In this document: piece by piece, positions 15,572 to 22,808 of the stretch
Layout of the letters: every line of letters starts with the position of its first letter
How positions within the stretch are numbered: position 1 is the stretch's first letter
NCBI GenBank assembly: GCA_900542675.1
Contig: UQOT01000026.1
Span: 1-22,808 of the forward strand
Length of the DNA: 22,808 nt
Reading direction: 5' to 3'
From: an uncultured Eubacteriales bacterium
GTDB taxonomy: Bacteria; Bacillota; Clostridia; Monoglobales; Monoglobaceae
Made by a program: the position numbers and the translations under genes
Notes under the pieces: generated by a model
What the model was told of the DNA's origin: nothing
Database searches by the model: none
Seen by the model: the letters and a program-made list of their open reading frames with translations, nothing else

Positions 15572-17845
15572 CTATAGTGCAAGTGAAATTATCTTGCTGA
15601 CTTCTGCGCGGGTGACGCCTGCTTTTGGTCTGAAGCTGCCGTCATCGTATCCGTTTATTATTTCGCTCTGCTTTAATGTATTTACATCATTCAATGCGTA
15701 ATCCGAAATCTCATTCGCATCGGTAAACGAAATATCATCATGTGTTGAAGCAGTATTCTTGTTGTCCGTCACACGGACAATTATTACGCATACGTCCTCA
15801 CGCGTGATAATGCTGTCGGGTTCAAATAGGCCTTCTCCTACTCCGTTTACAATTCCGTTTGATGCTGCCCAGCCGATATATCCGACATACCAACTATCGT
15901 CCGAAACATCGCTGAACTCTGCTGATGCGGAATTTGGCTCTGCACCCGATGCTCTTGCGATAACCGCGACAAATTCAGCACGGGTGATGCAGTCATCCGG
16001 TCTGAATTTACCGTCATCGTCGCCGGACAGAACGCCTGACTCCGCAAGATCCATTATATATCCGTATGCCCAGCAATCCGGCGTTACGTCAGAGAACAAC
16101 ACAGTTTCCGTGCCCTGCGGTGAAGCGGTCGCCTCAGGAGGCTCTGAAGCGGACGCAGAAGCCGACGGCGACGGTGATGCAGCTGCCGATGAACCTACAG
16201 ATGAACCGGTTGAACCACCACTGTTACCTCCGCCCGACACTGAGCTTGGCTCCTTTGTATAGTCATCTGTATAGTAAAGCTCAACATAATCCCCCGATTT
16301 CAGCTTATAATCGCCAATACCCACGCTCGGAGATTTGCTGTTTACCTTATACAGCCATCCGCTGTTTTTACCGTTTGTTTTCTCAGCAAGTGTAATTCCG
16401 TCCGGCGATGTAACAGACGAAATATATCCGCTGTCCAAACCTTGAGCCTTATATCCGTTTTCGCTTAAGACTGTTTTTAAAAGCTCTGCAACGGTCGAAC
16501 CGTTTACAACCGACTTTTGTACCTTACTTATCCACGTCGGATATCCGCCTTTGTGCTTTCCTGCTTCATGCACAGTATCGCCCTTAACAGCACAAGTAAC
16601 AGATATCTGTATTTCAGGACTTTCGCCTGTCGAGCCGCCGCTGTTTCCGCCCGAAGAACCACCCTGCTGCTCCGAATCGAGCGGCACAATATCATAAACA
16701 TTATACTTTCCGTCCTTTGACTCTTTAAGTCCGAGATACGCAATGACAGCCCTAAACGCCTGCTCGGTCGCAAGAGCATTTACATCGCTGTTATCCATAT
16801 ATCCGAAGCCGCTGTTATCACCGAGAGCATATACAAGCATACCGTCAATCAGACTGCTGCCGTTCTCCGATACGAAGTTTTTATCGGTCATTGGGTTAAT
16901 ACCGACCGAAGCAAGTCCTATTACCGCGACAGCATCGGTATTTGCATTGCCGAGTGAACCGTTATCACTCTGTATTTCACTCAGAACGCTTACCGCTTTA
17001 TCAACGGTAGCTTTTATCTCATCATAATCCTTCTGTGAAATACCCGCTTTTTCGGCTGAAGCCGCATTATAGTACGGGGCAAAGGCATTTAAAACCATTG
17101 CTGTTGAGTCATAATCTACATAATCAACGCCGTCCCACGAATAACCCCATACGCCGGACTCGCTTCTGCTGCTTAAAATATAGTCTATAAGCGACTGGTT
17201 TGTAAGTCCGCTCTCAGGGTTATACTCTGCGGTATTATAAAGTGAGAGCGCCATAATCGCGTCTGTCACATATCCGATACTTTCTGTGCCGCAGTCTGAC
17301 AGCTTTTTAAGCAAGCTGAACTCTTCACCTGATGCAGTTTTAAGCTTTGAAATATCCTTTCCAAGTGCCTTTAAGGCAAAACCGTATCTTTCAAGCTCAT
17401 TTAAAGAAGCTGAATTATATGCAGCTTCTGTTAAGCTGTCCGCAGCCTCGGATTTTGCCGTAAGCTTTGACAAATATCCGCCGCAAACCATATCAAAAAT
17501 CTGCCAATCGGTTGTTGTTCCGCTGTATAATTCAGCAATATTAGACTTGAGCACATCAAGCCGTGTTGCCGTATCAACAGGTGCTGAACTTACAGAAGGC
17601 GACGGACTCAGCTCAGGTGACGCACTTACGCCGGGCGCTTCACTTGCATCCGGTGATGCACTTACGTCGGGCGATGCGCTTATCTCAGGTGACGCACTCG
17701 CATCAGGCAATGCGCTTACGTCAGGTGAAGCAATTACACTAGGCAATGGCTCCTCCGCATACGCGAAGCTTATACTGCCAAAGCACATTGCTGCCGCACA
17801 CAAAACCGCAATCAGTTTTGTTAAAACATTTTTTCTTTTGTACAT
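15572..17845 (-). CDS. Surface (SLH) anchored transcobalamin/intrinsic-factor-like protein, riboswitch controlled
   Basis: The 757-residue exported protein has, in order: a signal peptide (1-30, ending AYA); eight hexapeptide repeats of the ASPDVS type (39-86); an alpha/alpha-toroid domain (about 95-385, with VDYDSTAM at 243-250 and ATEQAF at 359-364); a Gly/Ser linker; a DUF4430 domain (about 412-527, core SGWLYKVN at 495-502, ending GDYVELYYT); a Ser/Ala/Pro linker; and three SLH domains (about 583-630, 643-690, 705-755, with TRAE, TRED and TRAE). SLH domains bind cell-wall polymers, so it is surface-held. Toroid plus DUF4430 is the domain order of intrinsic factor, and the gene lies behind a cobalamin riboswitch. 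I infer that it captures corrinoids at the cell surface. The ATG at 17845 has GGAGG 8 bases upstream; a longer frame to 17905 would read through the riboswitch terminator. Confidence 0.92.
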   Translation of the reverse strand: MYKRKNVLTKLIAVLCAAAMCFGSISFAYAEEPLPSVIASPDVSALPDASASPEISASPDVSASPDASEAPGVSASPELSPSPSVSSAPVDTATRLDVLKSNIAELYSGTTTDWQIFDMVCGGYLSKLTAKSEAADSLTEAAYNSASLNELERYGFALKALGKDISKLKTASGEEFSLLKKLSDCGTESIGYVTDAIMALSLYNTAEYNPESGLTNQSLIDYILSSRSESGVWGYSWDGVDYVDYDSTAMVLNAFAPYYNAASAEKAGISQKDYDEIKATVDKAVSVLSEIQSDNGSLGNANTDAVAVIGLASVGINPMTDKNFVSENGSSLIDGMLVYALGDNSGFGYMDNSDVNALATEQAFRAVIAYLGLKESKDGKYNVYDIVPLDSEQQGGSSGGNSGGSTGESPEIQISVTCAVKGDTVHEAGKHKGGYPTWISKVQKSVVNGSTVAELLKTVLSENGYKAQGLDSGYISSVTSPDGITLAEKTNGKNSGWLYKVNSKSPSVGIGDYKLKSGDYVELYYTDDYTKEPSSVSGGGNSGGSTGSSVGSSAAASPSPSASASASEPPEATASPQGTETVLFSDVTPDCWAYGYIMDLAESGVLSGDDDGKFRPDDCITRAEFVAVIARASGAEPNSASAEFSDVSDDSWYVGYIGWAASNGIVNGVGEGLFEPDSIITREDVCVIIVRVTDNKNTASTHDDISFTDANEISDYALNDVNTLKQSEIINGYDDGSFRPKAGVTRAEVSKIISLAL
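17588..17731 (-). repeat. 18-bp tandem coding repeat (8 units)
   Basis: Eight consecutive degenerate 18-base units encode A-S-P-D/E-x-S hexapeptides just after the signal peptide of the SLH protein. Units differ at several positions, so it is a protein spacer repeat rather than a recent expansion. Confidence 0.8.
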
Positions 17846-17862
17846 ATAACATACCTCCAAAC

Positions 17863-17895
17863 AAAAAATAAAAGCCAGCGCCGAAAGGCACAGAC
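17863..17895 (-). terminator. Terminator of the cobalamin riboswitch expression platform
   Basis: Minus-strand RNA pairs 17895-17887 with 17882-17874 around a UUUC loop (9 positions, one mismatch, two G-U pairs), followed by UUUUAUUUUUU. It lies between the aptamer and the GGAGG of the SLH gene, so bound cobalamin probably stops transcription before the gene. Confidence 0.65.
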
Positions 17896-17960
17896 CAAAT
17901 AACACCGCATAAATACACGATGTAATTTACATATCCAATACCCTGTAGATTGTTTTCAGC

Positions 17961-18120
17961 GTCAAAGGCAGGTCTTCCGACTCGGCATCACTGCGCCACG
18001 AACCCTTCCCAAGCATTGCTCAGTGGTTATGTCCGCGCGCTCCGCCTCACGGCAGCAAGGTCTGTCCGGGAATTTCACCCGGTTCCCTATTATCGCTCGC
18101 TAAAGCAGCGCACCTTTGAC
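17961..18120 (-). promoter_or_regulatory. Cobalamin riboswitch (aptamer)
   Basis: Read on the minus strand, the element opens with GTCAAAGG (18120-18113) and closes with CCTTTGAC (17968-17961), a perfect 8-bp outer pairing. Between them is the conserved core GGGTGAAATTCCCGG, ACAGACC, then GCTGCCGTGA. Near the 3' end is the B12 box AGTCGGAAGACCTGCC (about 17982-17967). These are the recognised parts of the cobalamin aptamer. With the promoter at 18137 and the terminator at 17863, it fills almost the whole 323 bases between znuB and the SLH gene. It should reduce expression of the SLH gene when a cobalamin is plentiful. Which corrinoid form it prefers cannot be read reliably by eye. Confidence 0.95.
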
Positions 18121-18136
18121 ATATTCAGTTTTCTAA

Positions 18137-18165
18137 ATTCTAACACAAACCCGTACGCTTGTCAA
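18137..18165 (-). promoter_or_regulatory. Promoter of the riboswitch-SLH transcript
   Basis: On the minus strand, perfect -35 TTGACA (18165-18160), 17-base spacer and -10 TAGAAT (18142-18137, 5 of 6) with TG one base upstream (extended -10). It starts transcription about 10 bases before the aptamer. Confidence 0.8.
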
Positions 18166-18168
18166 CCT

Positions 18169-18981
18169 TCATTTCAGCTTGCCTAAACCTGCAAGTATTA
18201 TAAAGACTATTATATTCAGAACCACAACCGTAGCTCCGGTCGGAGTCGAAAACAAATATGACGTAATAAGCCCAAAAAGGAAGCATACAATTGATATAAC
18301 AGCCGAGAGAATGACGACCGTCTTAAACTTTTTACATACGCGCATAGCCGAAAGTGCAGGAAAGATTATAAGACTTGATATTAAGAGTGCCCCCATCATA
18401 CGCATACCGAGAACAATCGTTACAGCAGTCAGAAATGCGATGAGCATATTATAAAGCCCTGCGCGTATACCTGTCGCCTTCGCAAACGTTTCATCAAACG
18501 TAACCGCAAAAATCCTGTTGTAAAACAGCACAAAAAGCACAAGCACCACCGCAGATAGTGCGATACTCATAATAACATCGCTCTCACTCATCGCAAGAAT
18601 ACTGCCGAACAGATAGCTGTTTATATCGGTATTCATACCTGTAGTCACAGAGGCGACAAGAATTCCGACGGCAAGTGCGCCTGTTGAGATTACTGCAATC
18701 GCGCTGTCACCCTTTATCGTACTGTTTTCGCTTATTCTAAGAAGCATAAATGCCGCAATTATCACAACCGGAATTGTAAACTCCATAGGCGCCCAGTTAA
18801 AAGCCGTAGCAACGGCGATGGCTCCAAATCCGACATGGCTCAGTCCGTCGCCTATCATCGAGTAACGCTTAAGCACAAGACTGACGCCCAAAAGCGCTGC
18901 GCACAGCGACACCAATAGTCCGACAATGAGAGCCCGAGCTATAAACGTATAGTTAAACATAATATGTATTGCCTCAATCAT
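18169..18981 (-). CDS. znuB: Metal ABC transporter permease (ZnuB/TroC/MntB family)
   Basis: This membrane subunit forms the channel of a zinc or manganese ABC importer. The 270-residue protein has about eight hydrophobic helices. It carries the family segment LKRYSMIGDGLSHVGFGAIA near the N-terminus and MRMMGALLISSLIIFPA in the C-terminal half. I chose the ATG at 18981, with GGAGG 8 bases upstream; the longer TTG frame from 19005 puts that site inside the gene. It overlaps the end of znuC by 8 bases. The metal cannot be told from sequence. No substrate-binding lipoprotein gene (ZnuA/TroA) is in the window. Confidence 0.9.
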   Translation of the reverse strand: MIEAIHIMFNYTFIARALIVGLLVSLCAALLGVSLVLKRYSMIGDGLSHVGFGAIAVATAFNWAPMEFTIPVVIIAAFMLLRISENSTIKGDSAIAVISTGALAVGILVASVTTGMNTDINSYLFGSILAMSESDVIMSIALSAVVLVLFVLFYNRIFAVTFDETFAKATGIRAGLYNMLIAFLTAVTIVLGMRMMGALLISSLIIFPALSAMRVCKKFKTVVILSAVISIVCFLFGLITSYLFSTPTGATVVVLNIIVFIILAGLGKLK

Positions 18982-19681
18982 GCCTATGACCTCCCACGAA
19001 CTCAATGCCTACTTTAGAATGAGCGTACTCCTTCGCTGTACCGTCAAATATAATTCTGCCGTCCATATGCAAAATTCGCGTCGAATACTTGACCGCACAG
19101 TGTATGTCGTGCGAGACCATAACAATTGTTATTCCGCTGCTGTGCATATCATTTATTATATTAAAGAACTCAGTCGTCACCACGGGGTCAAGACCTGTTA
19201 CAGGCTCGTCCAAAAACAAAATCTTTTTCGCCGAACACATTGCCCGTGCAAGCAGAACACGCTGCTGCTGTCCGCCGCTGAGCTCGCGGAAGCACTTATT
19301 TTTAATATCGCTTATTCCGAGCATCTCCATTTTTTGTGCGGCAAGGTTTTTTTCGGGTCTGCTGAAAAACGGCTTAAAACTGCCGCTCTTTAAGCAGCCC
19401 GACAATACCACCTCACCGACAGACGCCGGGAAATCCTTCTGAACCGGCGTCTGCTGCGCCAAATAACCTATATCCGATTTTTTTAATCCGCCGCAGTATT
19501 TAATCGTCCCCGACTCAGGCTGCTTAAGACCGAGCAGGGCTTTAAGCAGCGTGCTCTTGCCGCTGCCGTTACGCCCTATTATGCTGCAGTAGTCACCCCT
19601 GTTTATACTAAACGAAACGTCCTTTGCAACAGTCAGTCCCTCATATGCCAGGTTAACATTCTCACACTTTATTATCTGCAT
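18974..19681 (-). CDS. znuC: Metal ABC transporter ATP-binding protein (ZnuC family)
   Basis: This ATPase powers the ZnuB permease. Its 235 residues hold Walker A GRNGSGKST (36-44), the Q-loop at LAQQ, the signature LSGGQ (134-138), Walker B LFLDEP (155-160) and H191. AGGAG stands 8 bases before the ATG at 19681. The gene begins directly after the clpX terminator and overlaps znuB, so the two are co-translated. I see no Zur-like operator in the short gap before it, and any promoter must lie within the clpX end or act by readthrough. Confidence 0.93.
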   Translation of the reverse strand: MQIIKCENVNLAYEGLTVAKDVSFSINRGDYCSIIGRNGSGKSTLLKALLGLKQPESGTIKYCGGLKKSDIGYLAQQTPVQKDFPASVGEVVLSGCLKSGSFKPFFSRPEKNLAAQKMEMLGISDIKNKCFRELSGGQQQRVLLARAMCSAKKILFLDEPVTGLDPVVTTEFFNIINDMHSSGITIVMVSHDIHCAVKYSTRILHMDGRIIFDGTAKEYAHSKVGIEFVGGHRHD

Positions 19682-19698
19682 CGCTTTATCTCCTAAAT

Positions 19699-19727
19699 AA
19701 AAACGGACGAAGTAGTCGCCCGTTTTT
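19699..19727 (-). terminator. Intrinsic terminator after clpX
   Basis: Minus-strand RNA forms a 12-bp stem (19727-19716 with 19710-19699, one G-U pair) around a 5-base loop. The 3' arm ends in UUUUU, followed by AUU. It lies 5 bases beyond the clpX stop and about 5 bases before the Shine-Dalgarno of znuC. Confidence 0.75.
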
Positions 19728-19732
19728 TGTTA

Positions 19733-21001
19733 CTACGCTGATTTTGAGCTTGTTTTCTCAATAATTTTAGGCTCGCCCTTTTTCATAACACAATCCTTTG
19801 TTATGATTACTTTTTCTGCATTAGGCATAGACGGAACCTCATACATAATATCAAGCATTATATCTTCTACTATTGTTCTGAGTCCGCGTGCACCGGTTTC
19901 GCGTTCAACCGCCTTTTGGGCGATTTCATCAACCGCATCAGGTTCAAACTCAAGTTCGGTGTTATCCATCCTAAGCAGCATCTTATACTGCTTCAAAAGC
20001 GCGTTTTTCGGCTCACTGAATATCTTTTTAAGAGCCTCGGCGTTCAGCGTGTCAAGTGTTGACACTATCGGCAGACGACCGACAAGCTCAGGAATCATAC
20101 CGAATTTAATCAAATCCTCGGGCGTAACATTTTTAAGAACATCACCGCGATTACGCTCCTTCTTACTCTCAACCTTTGCGCCGAAACCAACGGTTTTGGC
20201 AGTCATACGCGACTCAATTATCTTATCGAGTCCCTCAAAAGCTCCGCCGCAGATAAATAAAATATTCTGTGTGTTAATCTGTATAAAATCCTGATGCGGA
20301 TGCTTTCTGCCGCCGTTTGGCGGTACATTGGCAACCGTGCCCTCAAGTATTTTAAGCAGCGTCTGCTGTACGCCCTCACCGCTGACATCACGGGTTATCG
20401 ACGGGTTTTCCGACTTTCTTGAAATCTTATCGACTTCGTCTATATAGATAATTCCCTTCTCGGCAAGCTCAATATCATAATCTGCCTCTTGAATAAGCTT
20501 AAGCAAAATATTTTCAACATCCTCACCGACATATCCCGCCTCGGTAAGCGAGGTAGCATCGGCAATTACAAACGGAACCTTAAGCCGTTTTGCCATTGTC
20601 TGCGCGAGGAAAGTCTTGCCCGAGCCTGTCGGGCCAATCATTAAAATATTACTCTTCTGAAGCTCAACTTCGTCCCCGCTTCCGCTTGATGCCTTTCCCG
20701 ATGTTTCAATTCTCTTGTAGTGATTATAGATCGCCACGGACAAAGCCTTTTTTGCTGCATCCTGACCTATTACATAATCGTTTAAGAACTCGTGCAGTTC
20801 TTTAGGCTTCGGCAGTTCATCAAGAGTTTCTATCTGTCTCGGCGCATATCCGTATCCGTCGTCTATAAGTTCATTACAAAGCTCAACACATTCGTTGCAT
20901 ATAAAAATGTCCGACGGTCCCTCAATCAGCTTGCGGACCTGTTCCCGCGTCTTTCCGCAGAAAGAACAATGAAAATCTCTGCCTTTTGTATTATCGGGCA
21001 T
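19733..21001 (-). CDS. clpX: ATP-dependent Clp protease ATP-binding subunit ClpX
   Basis: ClpX is the AAA+ unfoldase that feeds substrates to ClpP. The 422-residue protein has the N-terminal zinc-binding domain with C12, C15, C35 and C38. It has Walker A GPTGSGKT (123-130), the pore loop GYVGED (156-161), Walker B IIYIDE (184-189) and the RKH pore motif in GGRKHPHQ. GGAGG lies 8 bases before the ATG. It follows clpP by 24 bases in the usual tig-clpP-clpX order. Lon genes, common next in Bacillota, are replaced here by znuCB. Confidence 0.97.
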   Translation of the reverse strand: MPDNTKGRDFHCSFCGKTREQVRKLIEGPSDIFICNECVELCNELIDDGYGYAPRQIETLDELPKPKELHEFLNDYVIGQDAAKKALSVAIYNHYKRIETSGKASSGSGDEVELQKSNILMIGPTGSGKTFLAQTMAKRLKVPFVIADATSLTEAGYVGEDVENILLKLIQEADYDIELAEKGIIYIDEVDKISRKSENPSITRDVSGEGVQQTLLKILEGTVANVPPNGGRKHPHQDFIQINTQNILFICGGAFEGLDKIIESRMTAKTVGFGAKVESKKERNRGDVLKNVTPEDLIKFGMIPELVGRLPIVSTLDTLNAEALKKIFSEPKNALLKQYKMLLRMDNTELEFEPDAVDEIAQKAVERETGARGLRTIVEDIMLDIMYEVPSMPNAEKVIITKDCVMKKGEPKIIEKTSSKSA

Positions 21002-21025
21002 AAATAATCCTCCAAAAAATATATT

Positions 21026-21628
21026 TTAGCGCTTGGTTACGATGTTATCTATAAGACCATACTTCATAGCCTCATCAGCGCTCATAAAGTTATCACGCTC
21101 TGTATCCTGCTTGATAACGTCAAGCGGCTGACCGGTATTTGCGCTTAAAATTTTGTTTAAGTTTTCTTTTATCTTGAGCATTCTCTCAACGTGAATTTTC
21201 ATATCCGTTGTCTGACCCTGAACACCGCCGAGCGGCTGATGAATCATTATTTCACTGTTAGGCAGCGCAAATCTCTTGCCCTTTGCTCCCGATGATAAGA
21301 GAAACGCGCCCATTGACGCCGCCATACCGACGCATATTGTCGAAACATCAGCCTTTGTGTACTGCATTGTGTCATATATCGCCATTCCCGCAGTAACAGA
21401 ACCGCCCGGACTGTTGATATAAAGGTTTATATCTTTGTCCGGATCCTCGCTGTCAAGGAACAAAAGCTGAGCTACAACAAGGCTCGCTGTCGCATCGTTA
21501 ACCTCGTCGGATAAGAATATAATTCTGTCCTTTAAAAGTCTCGAAAAGATATCGTACGAGCGCTCACCGTGTCCGGTCTGCTCAATTACATAAGGTATTG
21601 TTGCACTTTTGATAATTTCACTATTCAT
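21026..21628 (-). CDS. clpP: ATP-dependent Clp protease proteolytic subunit
   Basis: ClpP forms the tetradecameric serine protease barrel that degrades proteins delivered by ClpX. The 200-residue protein has the full catalytic triad: S105 in GMAASMGAF, H130 in EIMIHQPLGG and D179 in DTERDNF, with family-standard spacing. AGGAGG stands 7 bases before the ATG at 21628. It lies between tig and clpX on the same strand, so a shared transcript is likely. Confidence 0.97.
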   Translation of the reverse strand: MNSEIIKSATIPYVIEQTGHGERSYDIFSRLLKDRIIFLSDEVNDATASLVVAQLLFLDSEDPDKDINLYINSPGGSVTAGMAIYDTMQYTKADVSTICVGMAASMGAFLLSSGAKGKRFALPNSEIMIHQPLGGVQGQTTDMKIHVERMLKIKENLNKILSANTGQPLDVIKQDTERDNFMSADEAMKYGLIDNIVTKR

Positions 21629-21666
21629 ATAATAACCTCCTGATTAAAAAATATGTTACCCAAAAT

Positions 21667-21718
21667 GACATATAAGGCTGATTTGCAAAACAAATCAACC
21701 TTAACGTCATAATATGTC
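21667..21718 (-). other. Long hairpin between tig and clpP
   Basis: An inner 12-bp stem (21674-21685 with 21691-21702, one G-U pair in minus-strand RNA) has a 5-base loop. An outer 7-bp stem (21667-21673 with 21712-21718) encloses it. Only AUUUUGGG follows the 3' arm, so termination would be weak. It may partly terminate tig transcripts or act as an RNA stabiliser or processing site. Confidence 0.5.
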
Positions 21719-21728
21719 GAAATCAATA

Positions 21729-22808
21729 CTATTCAAAGTCAGCGTTATCAACTAAAAACTTAATTGCGTTCTGAGCCTTGATACGTTCCTTAACATCTTC
21801 CTCGGGAATGTACTTCTTAATGTCTTCAACCTTCATTCCGTTGTCCTTACTGATATTGTTATACTCCTCTTCAACCTGCTCATCGGTAGCCTGAAGATTT
21901 TCGGTATCTGCAACCTTCTCAAGTACAAGCGTAGTCTTAACACGCTTTTCAGCCTCAGGATGATACTGAGCCTTTACAGTTTCAAGCGTCTGACCCGTGT
22001 ACTTCATATAAGTATTAAGGTCAATACCCTGATAGCGCATCTGCATATCCATATCGCGTACCATTGTGTCAACCTGTGCGTCAATCATCTCGTGAGGAAT
22101 GTCAATTTCCGTGTTATCACATACAACGTCAACAACCGCCTTTTCGGTCTCATTCTTTGTCTTTTCCTCGTTGTCCTTATCAAGCTTTGCCTTAACATCG
22201 GCTTTATATTCATCAAATGTATCAAATTCACTGACATCTTGCGCAAAATCATCGTCAAGCTCAGGAAGTTCCTTAAACTTAATTGAGTTAATCTTAACCT
22301 TGAATACAGCATCCTTGCCCGCGAGGTTTTCAGCGTGATACTCCTCAGGGAATGTAACATTAACTTCAACATCTTCACCGACATTCTTGCCGAGAAGCTG
22401 ATCCTCAAATCCCGGAATAAACTGCCCCGAACCGATTGTAAGATCGAATGCCTCTCCCTTACCGCCTTCAAATGCAGCATCGTCAACAAAACCCTCAAAA
22501 TCAATGTTTGCTATGTCGTCCGCCTGAATTGCTCTGTCCTCAACCGGAACAAGTCTTGAATTTCTTTCCCTTATCTTTTCTATTTCATCATCAACATCAG
22601 CGTCAGATGTCGTAAATACGGGCTTTTCTACTTTAACGCCCTTGTACTCGCCGAGCTCAAACTCAGGCTTAACAACAACCTTGGCTGTGAATACAATTTC
22701 CTTCTCGGGATCAATGCTCTCGTCCTTTAAGTCAATTTCCGGCTGAGCTACGGGGCTTAAATCATTTTCTTCCACCGCTTTATCATATGCATCGGGAAGT
22801 ACAAAGTT
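21729..22808 (-). CDS. tig: Trigger factor (partial, N-terminus beyond window)
   Basis: Trigger factor is the ribosome-bound chaperone and peptidyl-prolyl isomerase. The frame is open to the right edge, and 359 residues are visible. The first residues seen, NFVLPDAYDKAVEEND, match the end of the N-terminal ribosome-binding domain, so roughly 90-100 residues are missing. An internal GTG at 22775 is not the real start. Next come the FKBP-type domain (DIANIDFEGFVDD through IGSGQFIPGFEDQLLG and VTFPEEY) and the helical C-terminal chaperone arms. It leads the tig-clpP-clpX group. Confidence 0.95.
   Translation of the reverse strand, partial: NFVLPDAYDKAVEENDLSPVAQPEIDLKDESIDPEKEIVFTAKVVVKPEFELGEYKGVKVEKPVFTTSDADVDDEIEKIRERNSRLVPVEDRAIQADDIANIDFEGFVDDAAFEGGKGEAFDLTIGSGQFIPGFEDQLLGKNVGEDVEVNVTFPEEYHAENLAGKDAVFKVKINSIKFKELPELDDDFAQDVSEFDTFDEYKADVKAKLDKDNEEKTKNETEKAVVDVVCDNTEIDIPHEMIDAQVDTMVRDMDMQMRYQGIDLNTYMKYTGQTLETVKAQYHPEAEKRVKTTLVLEKVADTENLQATDEQVEEEYNNISKDNGMKVEDIKKYIPEEDVKERIKAQNAIKFLVDNADFE

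Noticed and set aside
17588..17731. Tandem repeat resembling a CRISPR array
   Set aside because: Units are contiguous 18-base coding repeats with no unique spacers, in frame within the SLH protein.
17286..17849. 187-codon plus-strand frame opposite the SLH protein
   Set aside because: It is the mirror of the hexapeptide repeat and toroid region; the minus strand carries signal peptide, domains, ribosome binding site and riboswitch.
17950..18186. 78-codon plus-strand frame in the znuB-SLH gap
   Set aside because: It covers the cobalamin aptamer on the opposite strand; conserved RNA sequence explains it.

Overview
The window reads as chromosomal DNA of an anaerobic, Gram-positive Clostridia-type bacterium (Bacillota). 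The evidence is the gene order yicC-remA-gmk-rpoZ-coaBC-priA-def and tig-clpP-clpX, strong AGGAGG-type ribosome binding sites, frequent TTG starts, SLH-domain surface anchoring, lipoproteins, ECF transporters and sigma-A-like promoters with 17-base spacers. No species can be assigned from the sequence alone.

Layout. Bases 1-3988 are on the minus strand: an NlpC/P60 cell-wall hydrolase with its own consensus promoter and terminator, holA (DNA polymerase III delta), then an ECF sigma factor with its membrane anti-sigma factor. The anti-sigma gene runs off the left edge. Bases 3797-4314 form a divergent control region with a perfect hairpin and two tandem palindromes. Bases 4315-15530 are one co-directional plus-strand run: yicC, remA, gmk, rpoZ, terminator, coaBC, priA, def. 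These are followed directly, with overlapping ends, by an export/uptake block: a secreted alpha/alpha-toroid protein, a DUF4430 lipoprotein, EcfT, and one polypeptide fusing two ECF ATPases to an S component. A bidirectional terminator at 15537-15559 separates this from the minus-strand half: a riboswitch-controlled SLH protein, znuCB, clpX, clpP and tig (5' end cut by the right edge).

The most interesting part is 10477-18165. The minus-strand gene at 15572-17845 encodes an exported protein with the toroid plus DUF4430 architecture of animal intrinsic factor/transcobalamin, followed by three SLH domains. It sits behind a clear cobalamin riboswitch with a terminator expression platform and a near-consensus promoter. 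Converging on it from the other strand, the same two domains appear as two separate exported proteins, encoded next to a complete ECF transporter. Together they look like a Gram-positive corrinoid-capture system: a surface-anchored binder, a membrane-tethered DUF4430 partner plus a secreted toroid partner, and an ECF importer. The riboswitch is direct sequence evidence for B12 control of the SLH gene. Assigning B12 as the ligand of the ECF block is inference from domain kinship and proximity.
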